A stretch of DNA of 64,000 nt from Catonia carolina (GCA_035578175.1 JAQMRL010000014.1:17122274-17186273); one strand, 5' to 3'; positions 21,054 through 33,713 are shown, numbered from the stretch's first letter. Numbers and translations are program-made. The notes: generated by a model not told the origin, from the letters alone.

Positions 21054-21842
21054 ATCTGGTGTGAAACTCCCACAAACTTTTTCTTGCCAATGCAAATAAT
21101 TAACAATATAACCTAAGTTTAGTAATAAAATATTAGAAGTAAACAAAAAACTAACCTCAAACAACATAACCTTATCTTAATCATGAGCGAAAGACGCAAA
21201 ATGAAAATCTACCGCAGTTTGGCTTAAAAATACGGAAAATCACCCTTTCACTCTAACTAGGCTCTGTTAGGAAAAATGGCCAAAATAAAAGTTGTAGATC
21301 TTTTAATTTCTATAAATTGATTGTATACACTTTTGCGGTAAAATCCATACTAAGGCTGAAATCTTAAAAAAATCGATTTTTTACACATTTTTGTGAGAAA
21401 AAAAACAGAAAACCGCAAATTACCGCTAAACTAAGCGTTACACCAAAAAATGTTTGAAAACAAAGTTGTAGGATTTTAAATTTTCTAGAAATTTTAATAT
21501 ACATTTTTGCGCTAAAATGCATATTAAAGTCGCAATCTTAAAGAAATAATTTTTATACGAGAAAACAACCTCCCCAAGAATTTCAGCAGAAATGGCGCCA
21601 ACTCTATCTTGTAGAGCATTAAACAATTAGTAAATGAGGCGATTAAAAAAAGTTTCAACTTTGTAAGATGTTTTGTTCTTCAGATATTCTTTTCACACAC
21701 ACACACACCAATCGCTAAAAACATGTTTTTCGGTTTAGGGGGTCTTAAAACGTGTAGATCCGGAGTAAACTCAATTTCGAAAAATCGACATGAAAACAAT
21801 ACATTCCTTCCTACGTATTCATTTAGGCAAGAAAAAGTAAAT
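21054..21842 (+). mobile_element. R1 copy with internal deletion
   Basis: Both termini are present. About 150-200 bp is missing near 21,645, where GAGGCGATT runs directly into the AAGTTTCAACTTTGTA part. Confidence 0.85.
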
Positions 21843-21848
21843 ACAGCT

Positions 21849-22925
21849 TAAAATGTATCAAAATTGATATTTTGTAAAGGTTTAAACATTTTGAATCTAA
21901 TGATTCCTGTTTATAAAAAAAATCTTTATTTATTTCTAGGAAAAAGAAAAAAAAAATCTGGTGTGACACACTCACACGACTTTCTCTTGCCAATACAAAT
22001 AATTAACAATAATGCTAACATTAGTAATAAAACATTAGAAATAAACAAAAAACTAACCTCAATAAACATAACCTAATTTTAATCATGAGTGAAAGACGCA
22101 AAATGAAAATCGACCTCAGTTTAGCTTCAAATTCGGAATATCACTCTTTCACGCTAAACTAGGCTCTGTAGACAAAAATGGGTTAAATAAAAGTTGTAGA
22201 TCTTTTAATTTTTTATAAATTTGATTATATAAACTTATGTCGTAAAATGCATACTAAGGCCGAAATCTTAAAAAATCGATTTTCCACACGTTTTCGTGAG
22301 AAAAAAATAGAAAATTGCTAACTACCGCTAAACTAAGCGTTATGCAATAAAATGTTTGAAATAAACGTTGTAGGATTTTAAATTCTCTACAACTTTTATT
22401 ATATACATTTTTGGACTAAAATGCATAATAAAGCTGTAATCTTAAAAAACAATTTTTTTTACGTGAAAACAGCCTGTCCAAGAATTTCAGCAAACATGGC
22501 GCCTACCCTATCTTGTAGAGCATAAAAATTTAGTAAACCAGGCAATTTAAAAAAAAATTGTGGGACCAGTTTTTGAGAAAATTGCAAAAAAGTGAAAAAT
22601 TATACGAATAAACTACTACTTCCGGTTGAACGATTTTGATGAAAATGTTCGTGTCCGGTCTGGTAGTGGTATGTACCTTAAGTTCTAAGTTTCAAGTTCG
22701 TACAATGTTCCGTTCTTGAGATATTCTGTTCACACACAGACTTATCGCTAAAAACATATTTTTGGGTTCAGGGGGTCTGAAAAAGTATAGATCCGGTGAA
22801 AACAATACCTACTTTCCTTTATATATATTCATATAGGCAAGAGAAAGTAAAAATTAACAAACTAATGAAAATCAATGCGATTTTCCTTCGGTTCAAATTC
22901 CGTACAATACCCCGTATAATAAAAT
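21849..22925 (+). repeat. Duplicated unique segment D, copy split by R1
   Basis: Halves at 21,849-21,955 and 22,853-22,925 match 20,886-21,045. The R1 insertion accounts for the gap. Confidence 0.75.
21956..22852 (+). mobile_element. R1 copy with a defined empty site
   Basis: Inserted into segment D. Left join: GGAAAAAGAAAAAAAATCTGG; right join: GAGAAAGTAAAAATTAAC. Compared with the uninterrupted paralogue there is no obvious target duplication beyond A/T runs, and the ends are TCTGG...AAAGTAA. The CA tract is almost absent (about 22,730). Confidence 0.9.
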
Positions 22926-23136
22926 AAACTTGTATTTTGCCGATTCCAAAAATATATATAATATTGATCCATTTATTTATTTATATATTTATGAAATACT
23001 TGATTCAATTATTCAGTTTTAGAATAAAACCAGTAGACCTAATCTGTTGAGGTCCACCGACAAATTAAGTTATTAGAGTTCAGTTATTAAGGAAAACCAA
23101 GTACGGTACACATATCAGAGTGCGTAAAAGTATTGT

Positions 23137-23380
23137 TTTGGTATGGGCACTAGAGAAGGATGAGTGAGAGCAGATGGCCCAGTAGGTTATGGAATTGGAC
23201 CCCAACAGAGAGAAGGAAAAGAGGCCGTCCAACGAGACGGTGGATGGAGGAGGTGATGGAAGCAATGAGCAAGAGAGATCTGCAGGAGGGTGATTGGCTG
23301 GATCGGGAAGCTTGGCGATTGAAATGCGAAAGACGGCTTTAATTGCTGTAGAGGTTCGCAAAAAAAAAAAAAAAAAAGAA
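23137..23380 (+). pseudogene. LINE 3' end with poly(A)
   Basis: Frame MSESRWPSRLWNWTPTERRK then RGRPTRRWMEEVMEAMSKRD and REAWRLKCERRL, stop at about 23,340. RKRGRPxxRW...DW.DR..WR..C.RR is the usual C-terminal end of a LINE ORF2. A poly(A) run of about 18 follows about 15 bp after the stop. Strongly 5'-truncated. Confidence 0.8.
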
Positions 23381-23686
23381 AAAGAGTTCAGTCATGTGTA
23401 CATAAATTCCATTTTATGTATAGAAAATCTTCTACCATGGTTCAACAGCTTTTAATGGTTTAAAAGCTTTTTGTTTATTTAATATCTAAAATTGTCTGAA
23501 TTTGTATGGGTATAATATCGCTTTAGGTATTAATTTTACTGTTTCTATACTTTGTTGTACAGTATAAAACAGTGTAGTAATCAAAACAGTAGAAAACCAA
23601 ATATCCGAACCTCAATCATCCGAATTTACCATAAGAAATAAATAAAGGAAACACAAGTTTGTATTAATTTTCTCTCCAATGTTTTT
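23381..23686. other. Unassigned AT-rich sequence
   Basis: No gene or recognised repeat. Confidence 0.4.
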
Positions 23687-23712
23687 TACTTTCTCTCGCC
23701 TATACGAATATA

Positions 23713-24350
23713 CGGGTGATTCAAAACTATACGGCAATCTCATGGGATCTCATTCTATAGCTAAAAATAAGAAAAAAAGTTCATACAAACATATGCCTGA
23801 AAACGCTTAGTTAGCAAGTTACGGCTAGCGAAAAATTTCACCTAGAACTCTGTACCCTCGGTGAAGTAAGGTAAAATGCCTCTCATCATGCGGTCCTGGG
23901 TTCGAATCCCACTCAGGCACGGCATATTTTCATACGTTACAAAAAATCATTTCATCCTCATCACACACAGTTACACCCCAACGTCGTCGCTAATGACCTT
24001 GATGTTGATGCGACGTTAAACAAATTAAAAAAAAAAAATGTTAAAGGTGATTACAAAGATACAAATACGATGGTTTGTTATGTTTTTTAATCTGAAAAAT
24101 TGAATAAAATTGGTCCCAGAGCTGTAAATGCAATACTTTCAGAGATATCTTACATAAAACACAAGAATTGGTGCAAAGAAATAACACATATTTGTGTTTA
24201 ACGTAAGATTACTTCCATAAATGGTAAATATAGGTATAGTTTTTCTTAAATAAATTTGTAGAAAATTTAATTCTGAAAAGATTCATGAGAATTACTCAGG
24301 AAAAAAGTGAATAATAGATATTGAAATTTCGCTTTATTTAAAATCAAAAC
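23713..24350 (+). mobile_element. MITE-M, left arm, with an R5 SINE inside
   Basis: Begins CGGGTGATTCAAAACTATAC next to TA inside R1. The right inverted arm is missing and replaced by CA-rich DNA. R5 lies at about 23,876-24,029. Confidence 0.78.
23876..24029 (+). mobile_element. SINE R5, 5'-truncated
   Basis: Begins at GCCTCTCATCATGCGG (no GCCGGCCGCG head), keeps the B box GGTTCGAATCC and ends in poly(A). Flanks share AAAATG. Confidence 0.78.
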
Positions 24351-24560
24351 AGACGCACATAAAACACACATTATGTGTGTTTTATGTGTGCATAAAACAC
24401 ACATTATGTGTTTTATGTGTGTTTTATGCACACACATAAAACACATTATATGTGTAGTATGTGCATAACACACATAACACATGTGTTTGAGTGTTAACAA
24501 ATGCATGTGTTTGTTAACATATGTGTTAACACATTTGTTAACATTTGAGCTGTTACTCCC
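24351..24560. repeat. Self-complementary ACACAT/ATGTGT tract
   Basis: Alternating blocks of ACACAT and ATGTGT with TAAAACACA/TGTGTTTTA form many overlapping inverted repeats, followed by GTTAAC-rich sequence (TGTTAACA, GTTAACACATTTGTTAAC). Confidence 0.8.
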
Positions 24561-25405
24561 AACCTTATTGTTTTCATATTGATTTTTTGAAGTCGAGGTT
24601 TCACCGGATCTACACGTTTACAGACCCCCTGAACCCAAAAAACATGTTCTTAGCAATTTGGTCTGTGTCTGTTTGTATGTGTTTATAGAGAATATCTCAA
24701 GAACGGAACATCGTACGAACTTGAAACTTGTAACTTAAGTTAGATACCACTAGAGGACCCGACACGTACATTTTCATCAAAATCGGTCAACCGGAAATAG
24801 TAGTTTGTTCGTGTTATTTTTTCACTTTTTTGCGATTTTCTCAAAAACTGGTCCTACGATTTTTTTTAAAAACCGCCTCATTTACTAAATGTTTTATTGT
24901 CTACAAGATAGAGTAAGCGCCATGATTGCTGAAATTCTTAGTGAAGCTGTTTTCACGTAAAAAAACTGTTTTTTTAAGATTGCGGCTTTAATATACATTT
25001 TAGCGCAAAAGTTTATTTATTAAAAATGTAGAGAATTTAAAATCCTACAACTTTTATTTCTAACATTTTTGTATAACGCTTAGGCTACTTTAGCGGTAAT
25101 TAGCGATTTTCTGTCTTTTCTCACGCAAACGTGTGAAAAATCTATTTTGTAAAGATTTCGGCCTCAGTATGCATTTTACAACAAAAGTGTATATAATCAA
25201 ATTTATAGTTAAGTAAAAGATATACAACTTTTATTTAGAGCATTTTTCTCTACAGAGCCTACTTTAGAGTGACAGTGATTTTCCGTATTTTTAAGCCAAA
25301 GCGAGGTCGATTTTTATTTTGCGTCTTTCACTTATGATTAAAATAAGGTTATTTTTTGTTTATTTCTAATGTTTATTACTAATGTTAGGTTTATTGTTAA
25401 TTATT

Positions 25406-26452
25406 ATGGGAGAACTGTTAGAGCCCTTTGAAATCAGAACCGGCGTCAGGCAGGGTGATGGCCTTTCCCCTATTCTATTTAATGCAGTTTTAGAAAAAAT
25501 AAATTCGTACATGGGAAAGAGAAGTCAAGGGAATTCAAGTAGGTAAAAAGAAGGAAAACATATCCCGTATAAAATGCCTCGCTTTCGCAGATGACATCGC
25601 CATACTCTCCAATACCCGAGCAGAAGCACAACATGCCATAGAAAAACTCCACGAGATTGCCATGAAAACCGGGCTCCAAATTTCCTATGAAAAACACAGT
25701 TTTTTGATACAAAGTCTTCAGACAAACTCCCACTAAAAACAAAACATGGTGAAATTTTACAAGTCAATGTGTTCAAATATCTAGGAGAAATTATGCAAAA
25801 ATCTGGTCTCAACACAAAGTCAAATGAGGAAAGAGTCTCAAAGTTACAGAAAGCGTACAAACTCACCTGGTCTCACTACAATAAAAAATGCATCTCCACA
25901 GCTGCAAAGTTACGACACTACAATACGGTGGTTCTACCAGAAGCCTTATATGCATCAGAAACCACAAGTACCAGGGGAATGGCAAAAATTAAAGACATTG
26001 AAAAGCAAGAAAGGAAAATTCTGAGGAAAATACACGGTGCAGTTTTCAGAGAAAACTTCTGGGAAAAAAGACCCACAGAAGAACTATACAGGCATACTGA
26101 AACCATCACGACATTCATCAGAAAACGCAGAGAGATTTTTACACATATAGCCAGAATGAATGACACCAGACTGACAGAAAGAATATTAAACATAATTTCC
26201 ACTTCAAAGTTGGGCACCTCTTGGTACAAAGAAACTATGGAAGACCTGCAAGAGTTGTGCATCACAATGGAGGACATTCACGACCGCAAAATTTGTGGAG
26301 AAAAAAATCAGAAACCAGGAAATTCAGTTCAGATCACAAGCCAAAAGAAATTGGCGAAAATGGACAGACGAAGAGAAAAAGGCGCAAAGTGAGAGGATGA
26401 AAGGTTTTTGGGAAGCTAAAAGGAGAAACAGAGACACCACCAAGAGCTAGAT
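25406..26452 (+). pseudogene. LINE reverse-transcriptase fragment
   Basis: Motifs in order: GVRQGDGLSPILFNAVLEKI, a frameshift near 25,500, then the ADD catalytic motif CLAFADDIAILSNTRAEAQH, another frameshift near 25,700 and the long tail frame from 25,769 (FKYLGEIMQKSGLN, LRHYNTVVLPEALYASETT, then a basic C-terminus to 26,390). GVRQGD, FADD and KYLG are standard reverse-transcriptase blocks. Endonuclease and the first half of the RT are missing. The clade is not certain. Inactive. Confidence 0.85.
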
Positions 26453-26492
26453 TTTTGTGTTTTTAGCGCTCTCCTTAAGGGGACTATACGCA

Positions 26493-26530
<38 letters not shown>
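25406..26530 (+). mobile_element. LINE 3' half inserted in R1
   Basis: Begins inside the reverse-transcriptase domain and ends with an (AAT)n tail (about 26,497-26,530), typical of 5'-truncated LINE insertion. R1 continues on both sides, with a few bases lost at the junction (TGCATTGG). Confidence 0.85.
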
Positions 26531-26531
<1 letters not shown>

Positions 26532-26585
26532 TGGTAAGAGAAAGTTGTGTGAGTGTTTCACACCAGAGTTTTTATTTTACGTTGT

Positions 26586-26656
26586 TTACTAATGTTAGGT
26601 TATATTGTTCATTATTTACAATGGCAAGAGGAAATCTTGGGAGTGTTTCACACCAG
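26586..26656 (-). mobile_element. R1 end fragment
   Basis: ACTAATGTTAGGTTAT to TTTCACACCAGA only. Confidence 0.7.
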
Positions 26657-26943
26657 ATAAATTATTTTAATATCACATCAATCACGACGATATTTGTGGG
26701 ACAAAATAGCCCCACACCCTATGAGACTAAAATTAACTCAAATGTACGACAGGTGTGCAATTACTAGGTCAAACAAATGACAAAAGTAAGATTAATATTT
26801 AAGGGCAGCAGACCATTTTCATTATCCCTATACCTACAATACTAATTTTGGTAGATTTTTTGTAGGAACCATTTAAGCTACAAAACTGAGCTTTAGGACA
26901 TCTTTATGACAGTACCTTTTTACAAATTTGTACCAGAGCTTTT
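26657..26943. other. Unassigned sequence
   Basis: No gene or recognised repeat in about 290 bp. Confidence 0.4.
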
Positions 26944-27077
26944 TTACTTTCTCTTGCCTATATGAATAATATAGGAAGGAAAGTATTGTTTTCATGTCGA
27001 TTTTTCGAAATCGAGTTTTCACCGGATCTATACGTTTTCAGACCCCCTGAACCCAAAAAACATGTTTTTAGCGATTG

Positions 27078-27138
<61 letters not shown>

Positions 27139-27942
27139 TGCGTGCGTGCGTGCGTGCGTGTGTATACAAAATATCTCATGAACGGAACATTGTACAAACT
27201 TGAAATTTGAAACTTAAGTTACATACCCTTACCGGACCCGACACGAACATTTTCATCAAAATTGGTCAACCGGAAGTAGTAGTTTATTCGTATAATTTTT
27301 CACTTTTTTGCGATTTTCTCAAAAACTGGTCCTACGAGTTTTTTAAAAATCGCCTGGTTTACTCAATTTTTTATTCTCTACAAGATAGGGTAGGCGCCAT
27401 GTTTGCTGAAATTCTGCGTGAGGCTGTTTTTACGTAAAAACATTTTCTTTTTAAGATTGCGGCTTTAATATGCATTTTAGCGCAAAACGTTATATAATAA
27501 AAGTTGTAGAGAATGTAAAATTCTACAACTTTTATTTTAAACATTTTTTTTGTATAACGCTTAGTTTAGCGGTAATTAGCGATTTTCTGTTTTTTTCTCA
27601 CGAAAACGTGTGAAAAATCGATTTTTTTAAGATTTTGGCCTTAGAATGCATTTTACGACAAAAGTGTATATAATTAAATTTATAGAAAATTAAAAGATCT
27701 ACAGCTTTTATTTAGAGCATTTTTCTCTACAGAGCCTAGTTTAGAGAGAAAGAGTGATTTTCCGTATTTCTAAGCGAAACTGAGTACGATTTTCATTTTG
27801 CGTCTTTCACTCATGATTAAAATTAGGTTATGTTTTTGAGGTTAGTTTTTTGTTTATTTCTTATGTTTTATTGCTAATATTAGGTTTATTGTTAATTATT
27901 TGCACTGGCAAGAGAAAGTTTTGTGAGTGTTTCACACCAGAT
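26944..27942 (-). mobile_element. R1 copy, full length, longest GT tract
   Basis: Well preserved; the (GT)n with a GCGTGC block spans about 27,079-27,162. Confidence 0.92.
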
Positions 27943-28163
27943 TTTTATTTATCTTTATCCAATCTAAAATGACTTTCATTCTCAAAAAATGTGCAGATGT
28001 AGCCCACATTTTTTTTATAAAAAGACACCCAAAAAATAAAAACTCCAAAATTTTTGAAATACCTCTGGAGTAAAAATACACACCTTAGTACTAAAATGTA
28101 GTGTGTGAATTGCACACTCCTAGGTCGAATGGTTCCTGAAAAAAGTATACCTAATGTCAAAAT

Positions 28164-29292
28164 ATCTGGTGTGAAACACTCACACAACTTTTTCTTGCCA
28201 ATGCAAATAATAATTAACAATATAACCTAACATTAGTAATAAAACATTAGAAATAAACAAAAAACTAACCTCTAAAAATAAAACCTTATTTTAATATGAC
28301 TGAAAGACGCAAAACGAAAATCGAACTCAGTTCGGCTTAAAAATACGGAAAATCACTCTTTCACACTAAACTAGGCTCTTTAGAGAAAAATTCTTTAAAT
28401 AAAGGTTGTAGATCTTTTTATTTCCTATAAAATTAATTATATATACTTTTGTCGTAAAATGCAAACTAAGGCTAAAATCTAAAAAAAAATCGATTTTTCA
28501 CACGTTTTCGTGAGAAAAAAACAGAAAATTGCTAATTAACGCTAAACTAAGCGTTATACAAAAACATGTTTGAAATAAAAGTTGTAGGTTTTTAAATTCT
28601 CTACAACTTTAATTATATTAATTTTTGCGCTTAAATTTATATTTAAGCCGTAATCTTAAAAAAACAAATTCTTTACGTGAAAACAGCCTCACCAAGAATT
28701 TCAGCAAACATGGCGCCTACCCTATCTTGTAGAGAATAAAAAATTGAATTAACCAGGCGATTTTTAAAAAAATCGTAGTATCAATTTTTGAGAAAATCAC
28801 AAAAAAGTGAAAAATTACACGAATAAACTACTACTTCCGATTGACCGATTTTGATGAAAATGTTCGTGTCCGGTCTGGTAGTGGTATGTAACTTAAGTTC
28901 TAAGTTTCAAGTTTGTACGATGTTCCGTTCTTGAGATATTCTGTTCACACAGAATATTGCCGGCCGCGTTGGCGATGTTGGTAACGTGCTCGCCTCTCAT
29001 CACGCGGTCTTGGGTTCGAATCCCACTCGGTCATGGCATTTTTTCATACGTTACAAAAAATTCATTTCATCCTTCACCGTCTGCATTAGCAGCAATTTGC
29101 AAAACAGTCGGACGTTAAACCACAAAAAAAAAATCTGTTCACACACCCACACACAGACCATTCACTAAAAATATGTTTTTTGGGTTCAGGGGGTCTGAAA
29201 ACGTATAGATCCGGTGAAAACTCGATTTCGAACAATCGACATGAAAACAATACTTTCCTTCCTAAATATTCATATAGGCAAGAGAAAGTAAA
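28164..29292 (+). mobile_element. R1 copy with R5 inserted
   Basis: TCTGGTGTGAAACACTC to GGCAAGAGAAAGTAAAAA. The SINE interrupts the CA tract near the hairpin end. Confidence 0.9.
28952..29133 (+). mobile_element. SINE R5, full length
   Basis: Head GCCGGCCGCGTTGGCG, B box GGTTCGAATCC and poly(A). Target duplication TCTGTTCACAC at 28,940-28,950 and 29,134-29,144; about seven extra bases (GAATATT) precede the usual head. Confidence 0.88.
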
Positions 29293-29470
29293 AATACAAT
29301 ATGCGGAAAATGCGGATGTAGTAAAAGCATAATACCATAACAGAAACACCTATTGCCAAATTGGAATTAACTTCCAAACAAAAACACACCAATATTTATC
29401 TTGCTTTACAGCTGATTCCTATGCATTCTACAAATTATTGTTTTAATGTGAACGAGATCTCCGTAATGTT

Positions 29471-29801
29471 GTTTATAATTCCTAATTTTTGTGTTCGTTG
29501 CAATCTGTTCAATTCAGAACAATAAGCAACCCCATGACCCAATGAGATGAGGATGATGTGTATAACGTGTAAATGAGGTGTAGTCTTGTACAGACCCAGG
29601 TCGACCATTCCTGAGAGAGTGTGGTTAATTGAACTCCAACCATCAAAGTACACCGGTAACCACTGTCTAGCATTCAAATCCGTATAAAAGTAACTTAACT
29701 AACTTTACTAGGATTTGAACCAGGAACCTTCATCTCCAAAAATCAGTTGTTAAACAGCTGATTTTGGCAACGACTTTACCTCTAGACCAACCCGGTGGGT
29801 T
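29471..29801 (-). mobile_element. SINE R4, full length
   Basis: Target duplication TCCGTAATGTT at 29,460-29,470 and 29,802-29,812. Head CCCACCGGGTT on the minus strand. Confidence 0.88.
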
Positions 29802-29892
29802 TCCGTAATGTTAGAGCAGTAACATTATTATATTAATCTCAATTTACAACAATGAAAAACGTGAAAAAATATCGAAATAAACACCGTATCCT

Positions 29893-30283
29893 GTTGTTGT
29901 TGAGGTCATCAGCCAAAAGGCTGGTTTGAACCTGTAGAGGTTTTACTAAGTAAAACGAGGAGTGAGGTGGTTTACAATTGCCTTCCACGCTGAGTGGAAA
30001 AGTACTCTTATCAGCATTCCGGGCCCTCTGAAAAGCACATACTCTCCACTCCGCAAATGACACCTTCACTTCATTCACCACAGGGTCTGGCTGTATAATG
30101 AAATTCATTACTTTCAGAGGAGATAACTCGAATTAGTGTCTTTTACACCTCTACCTCTTCTGTTCTTAAATGATTCAGTCATTTAATTGGCTGACCATGT
30201 GATAAGAAACAGAAGTATTTATTTTAGCCCTGCAACGAACAGATTGAGAGTAAATAATTTGACACTCTACCTGTCTGTTATGG
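29893..30283 (-). mobile_element. SINE-like repeat R3, full length
   Basis: Flanked by GTATCCT at 29,886-29,892 and 30,284-30,290. Shares the MNFIIQPDPVVNEVKV frame with other copies. Confidence 0.82.
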
Positions 30284-30411
30284 GTATCCTATCAACATAA
30301 AAACATAATTTTTCTGAACAGAAAAAGCAACGAATGTCGTGTTATATATCAACTATTTAAATAGCGGAAAACGATCGATCAATATAATATGGTAAAATTG
30401 AAAAATCATTA

Positions 30412-31382
30412 TTACTTTCTCTTGCCTATATGAATATATAGGAAGGAAAGTATTGTTTTCATGTCGATTTTTCGAAATCGAGTTTTCACCGGATCTATAC
30501 GTTTTCAGACCCCCTGAACCCAAAAAACATGTTTTTAGTGATTGGTCTGTGTGTGTGTCTGTGTGTGTGTGTGTGTCTGTGTGTGTGTGTGTGTCTGTGT
30601 GTGAACAGAATATCTCAAGAACGGAACATCGTACGAACTTGAAACTTGAAACTTAAGTTACATACCACTACCGGACGCGACACGAACATTTTCATCAAAA
30701 TCGGTCAACCGGAAGTAGTAGTTTATTCGTATAATTTTTCAGTTTTTTGCGATTTTCTCAAAAACTGGTCCTACGATTTTTTTTAAAACCGCCTATTTTA
30801 CTCAATTTTTTATTCTCTACAAGATAGGGTAGGCGCCATGTTTGCTGAAATTCTCGGTGAGGCTGTTTTCACGTAAAAACGTTGTTTTTTTAAGATTACG
30901 GCTTTAATATAAATTTTAGCGCAAAAACTTATATAATAAAAGTTGCAGAGAATTTAAAAACCTACAACTTCTGTTTCAAACATTTTTTTGTATAACGCTT
31001 AGTTTAGCGGTAATTTGCGATTTTCTGTTTTTTTTCTCACGAAAACGTGAGAAAAATCGATTTTTTTAACATTTCGGTCTTAGTATGCATTTTACGACAA
31101 AAGTGTATATAATTAAATTTATAGAAAATTAAAAGATCTACAACTTTTATTTAAAGCATTTTTCTCTACAGAGCCTAGTTTAGAGAGAAAGAGAGATTTT
31201 CCGTATTTCTAAGCCAAACTGAGGTTGATTTTCATTTTGCGTCTTTCACTCATGATTAAAATTAGGTTATGTTTGTTGAGGTTAGTTTTTTGTTTATTTC
31301 TTATGTTTTATTACTAATGTTAGGTTTATTGTTAATTATTTGCACGGGCAAGAGAAAGTTGTGTGAGTGTTTCACACCAGAT
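30412..31382 (-). mobile_element. R1 copy, full length
   Basis: Well preserved; interrupted (GT)n with CTGTG units at about 30,548-30,602. Confidence 0.92.
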
Positions 31383-31665
31383 TTTTTTTAATTTGAAATC
31401 AGTCTGCTCCCCTTAAGTAATGTTGTGGTACAACTTTGAAAGATTAAAATGTGTTGATCGAAATAGGTCAGTAGAATGGATTCCAATTTAGGGAGATAAT
31501 CAATTTCTTTTAGGTAAATATTTGAACTTGAAAAACAATTAACTTCTAATACTAGTTTACATCATCAACGTTTTAATTGGAACGTTTAAATTTAATCGCT
31601 TTTAAACGATTTTACTACACATTCTTAACTTAAAATTATTATAATTCCAGGCAAATTAATTAAAA
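31383..31665. other. Unassigned sequence
   Basis: Unique AT-rich DNA between two R1 copies; nothing recognised. Confidence 0.4.
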
Positions 31666-32385
31666 ATCTGGTGTGAAACACTCACACAACTTTCTCTTGC
31701 CAATGTAAATAATTAACAATAAAACTAACATTATTAATAAAACATTAAAAATAAACAAAAAACTAACTTTAATAACGTAACCTAATTTTAATCATGAGTG
31801 AAAGACACAAAATGAAAATCGAACTCAGTTTGGCTTAAAAATACGGAAAATCACTCTTTCACACTAAACTACTCTGTGTAGAGAAAAATGCTTTAAATAA
31901 AAGTTGTAGATCTTTGAATTTTCTATAAATTTGATTAAATAAACTTTTGTCGTAAAATGCATACTAAGGCCGAAATCTTAAAAAAATCGATTTTTCACAC
32001 GTTTTCGTGAGAAAAAAAACAGAAAATCGCTAATTACCGCTAAACTAAGCGTTATACAAAAAAATGTTTGAAATAAAAGTTGTAGAGTTTTAAATTCTCT
32101 ACTTTTTTATTATATAAATTTTTGCGCTATAATACATATTAAAACCGTAATCTTAAAAAAAAAACACTTTTTTAACGTGAAAACAGCCTCACCAAGAATT
32201 TCAGCAAACATGGCGCCTACCCTATCTTGTAGAGAATAAAAAATTGAGTAAACCAGGCGATTTTAAAAAAATCGTAGGACCAGTTTTTGAGAAAATCGCA
32301 CACATATGAAAAATTACACCAATAAACTACTACTTCCGGTTAACCGATTTTGCTGAAAATGTTCGTGTCGGGTTCGGTAGTGGTA

Positions 32386-33713
32386 TACGAGGGGGTACCC
32401 AATGTATCCGGAATAGCTCTGCTGTGGGCGGAGCTTGTGCAGTACAAATTCCCGCTACTAGGCTGCTTGTAGCGCTACTCATTGCCAGTTCAATGCCATT
32501 TTGTTCGTTGATCTAGCTTGTTCTGTTCTCGTGCAGTGATTGTTCTCGCTAGTGCTGTTTTGTGCTCGTGTCGTTTTTCATGATGGCAAGTTTTAATGAA
32601 CAACGTGCGGCTGTGAAATTTTGCTTCTTGCTCGGTAAAAACGCCGCGGAAACAGTTGTAATGTTGAACACAGCTTACAAAGACGACGCTATTGGAAAAA
32701 CCCAAGTGTACGAGTGGTTTTTGCGCTTTAAAAATGGCGACATGTCGATTGAGAACAAACCTCGTTCTGGACGACCGTCGACTTCCCGAACAGACGAAAA
32801 TGTTGTGAAAGTGAAAGAAATTGTACGAACAGACCGACGACAGACCATTGACCAAATATCACAGGTTAGTGGGTTATCTTGGAGCTCAGTCCAACGCATT
32901 TTAACAGAAGACTTGACAATGAAAAGAGTCGCTGCCAAGTTTGTGCCTCGGGTTCTGACAGACACTCAAAAGGAACGTCGAATTGAAACGTGTAGTGATT
33001 TGAAACAACAGCTTGAAACTGATCCAGATTTCATGTCAAAGATCATTACGGGTGACGAGTCTTGGTGCTATGGGTACGACCCAGAAACCAAACAACAATC
33101 CAGTCAATGGAAGACTTCATTATCACCCCGACCAAAAAAAAGTCGTCAAGTCAGATCGAACATCAAAAAAAATGCTGATTTGTTTTTTTGATGTGAGGGG
33201 AATTGTTCATTCAGAGTTCGTTCCACCAGGCCAGACGGTAAATCAAGCTTTTTATCTTGAAGTGTTAAGAAGACTACGAAACAGCATTCGTCGTAAAAGA
33301 CCTAATTTGTGGCAGACAGGGGACTGGTTTTTCCACCACGACAACGCGCCTGCACACACGGCAATCTCGGTTACCCAGTTTTTGGCGAAAAACGGCATGG
33401 TTTTGCTACCACACGCACCGTACTCACCCGATCTGGCTCCGTGTGATTTTTTCTTGTTCCCACGCATGAAAAGGGGCATGAAAGGTCTCCGATTTAACAA
33501 CGTTGATGATGTCAAGAAAAAAACGACGGATGAGCTGGCAGCCATCACTGAAGAGGAGTACAAAAAATGTTTTGAACAGTGGAAGCACCGGTGGGACAAA
33601 TGTATTAGTTGTAATGGAGAGTATTTTGAAGGGGATAAGGTTCTTTTGTAAAAAAATTAAAAATAAATAGTTTTAAAAAATAATTCCGGTTTCTTTTGGG
33701 TACTCCCTCGTAT
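32386..33713 (+). mobile_element. Mariner transposon, nearly intact
   Basis: Imperfect TIRs of about 30 bp (outer ACGAGGGGGTACCC at the left, GGGTACTCCCTCGT at the right) with TA on both sides. About 1.33 kb, the normal mariner length, holding one transposase gene with a single frameshift. Confidence 0.93.
32580..33651 (+). pseudogene. Mariner transposase, one frameshift
   Basis: About 355 codons from the ATG at 32,580 (MMASFNEQRAAVKFCF; the second ATG at 32,583 is equally possible) to the stop at 33,649-33,651. The N-terminal region has two helix-turn-helix segments (QVYEWFLRFKNGDMS; TIDQISQVSGLSWSSVQRIL) and the linker SGRPST. The catalytic domain has D in TGDESWCYGYDPETK, D in HHDNAPAH and D in YSPDLAPCDFFLF, 34 residues after the second (DD34D). 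The only break is an extra A in the A8 run at 33,165-33,172, between SNIKK and MLICFFDVRGI. It acts on the TIRs at 32,386 and 33,713. Young relative to the R1 copy it split. Confidence 0.93.

Larger units (their letters stand above)
23687..26567 (-). mobile_element. R1 copy split by a MITE and a LINE
   Basis: R1 pieces lie at 23,687-23,712, 24,565-25,405 and 26,531-26,567 (ending TTTCACACCAGA). The first gap holds MITE-M plus a CA-rich tract; the second holds a LINE fragment. The pieces join in the order of an intact R1. Confidence 0.82.

Noticed and set aside
26958..27210. Frames rich in His-Thr or Cys-Val repeats in many places
   Set aside because: They read through the CA/GT tract of R1 copies; the same peptides recur wherever R1 occurs.
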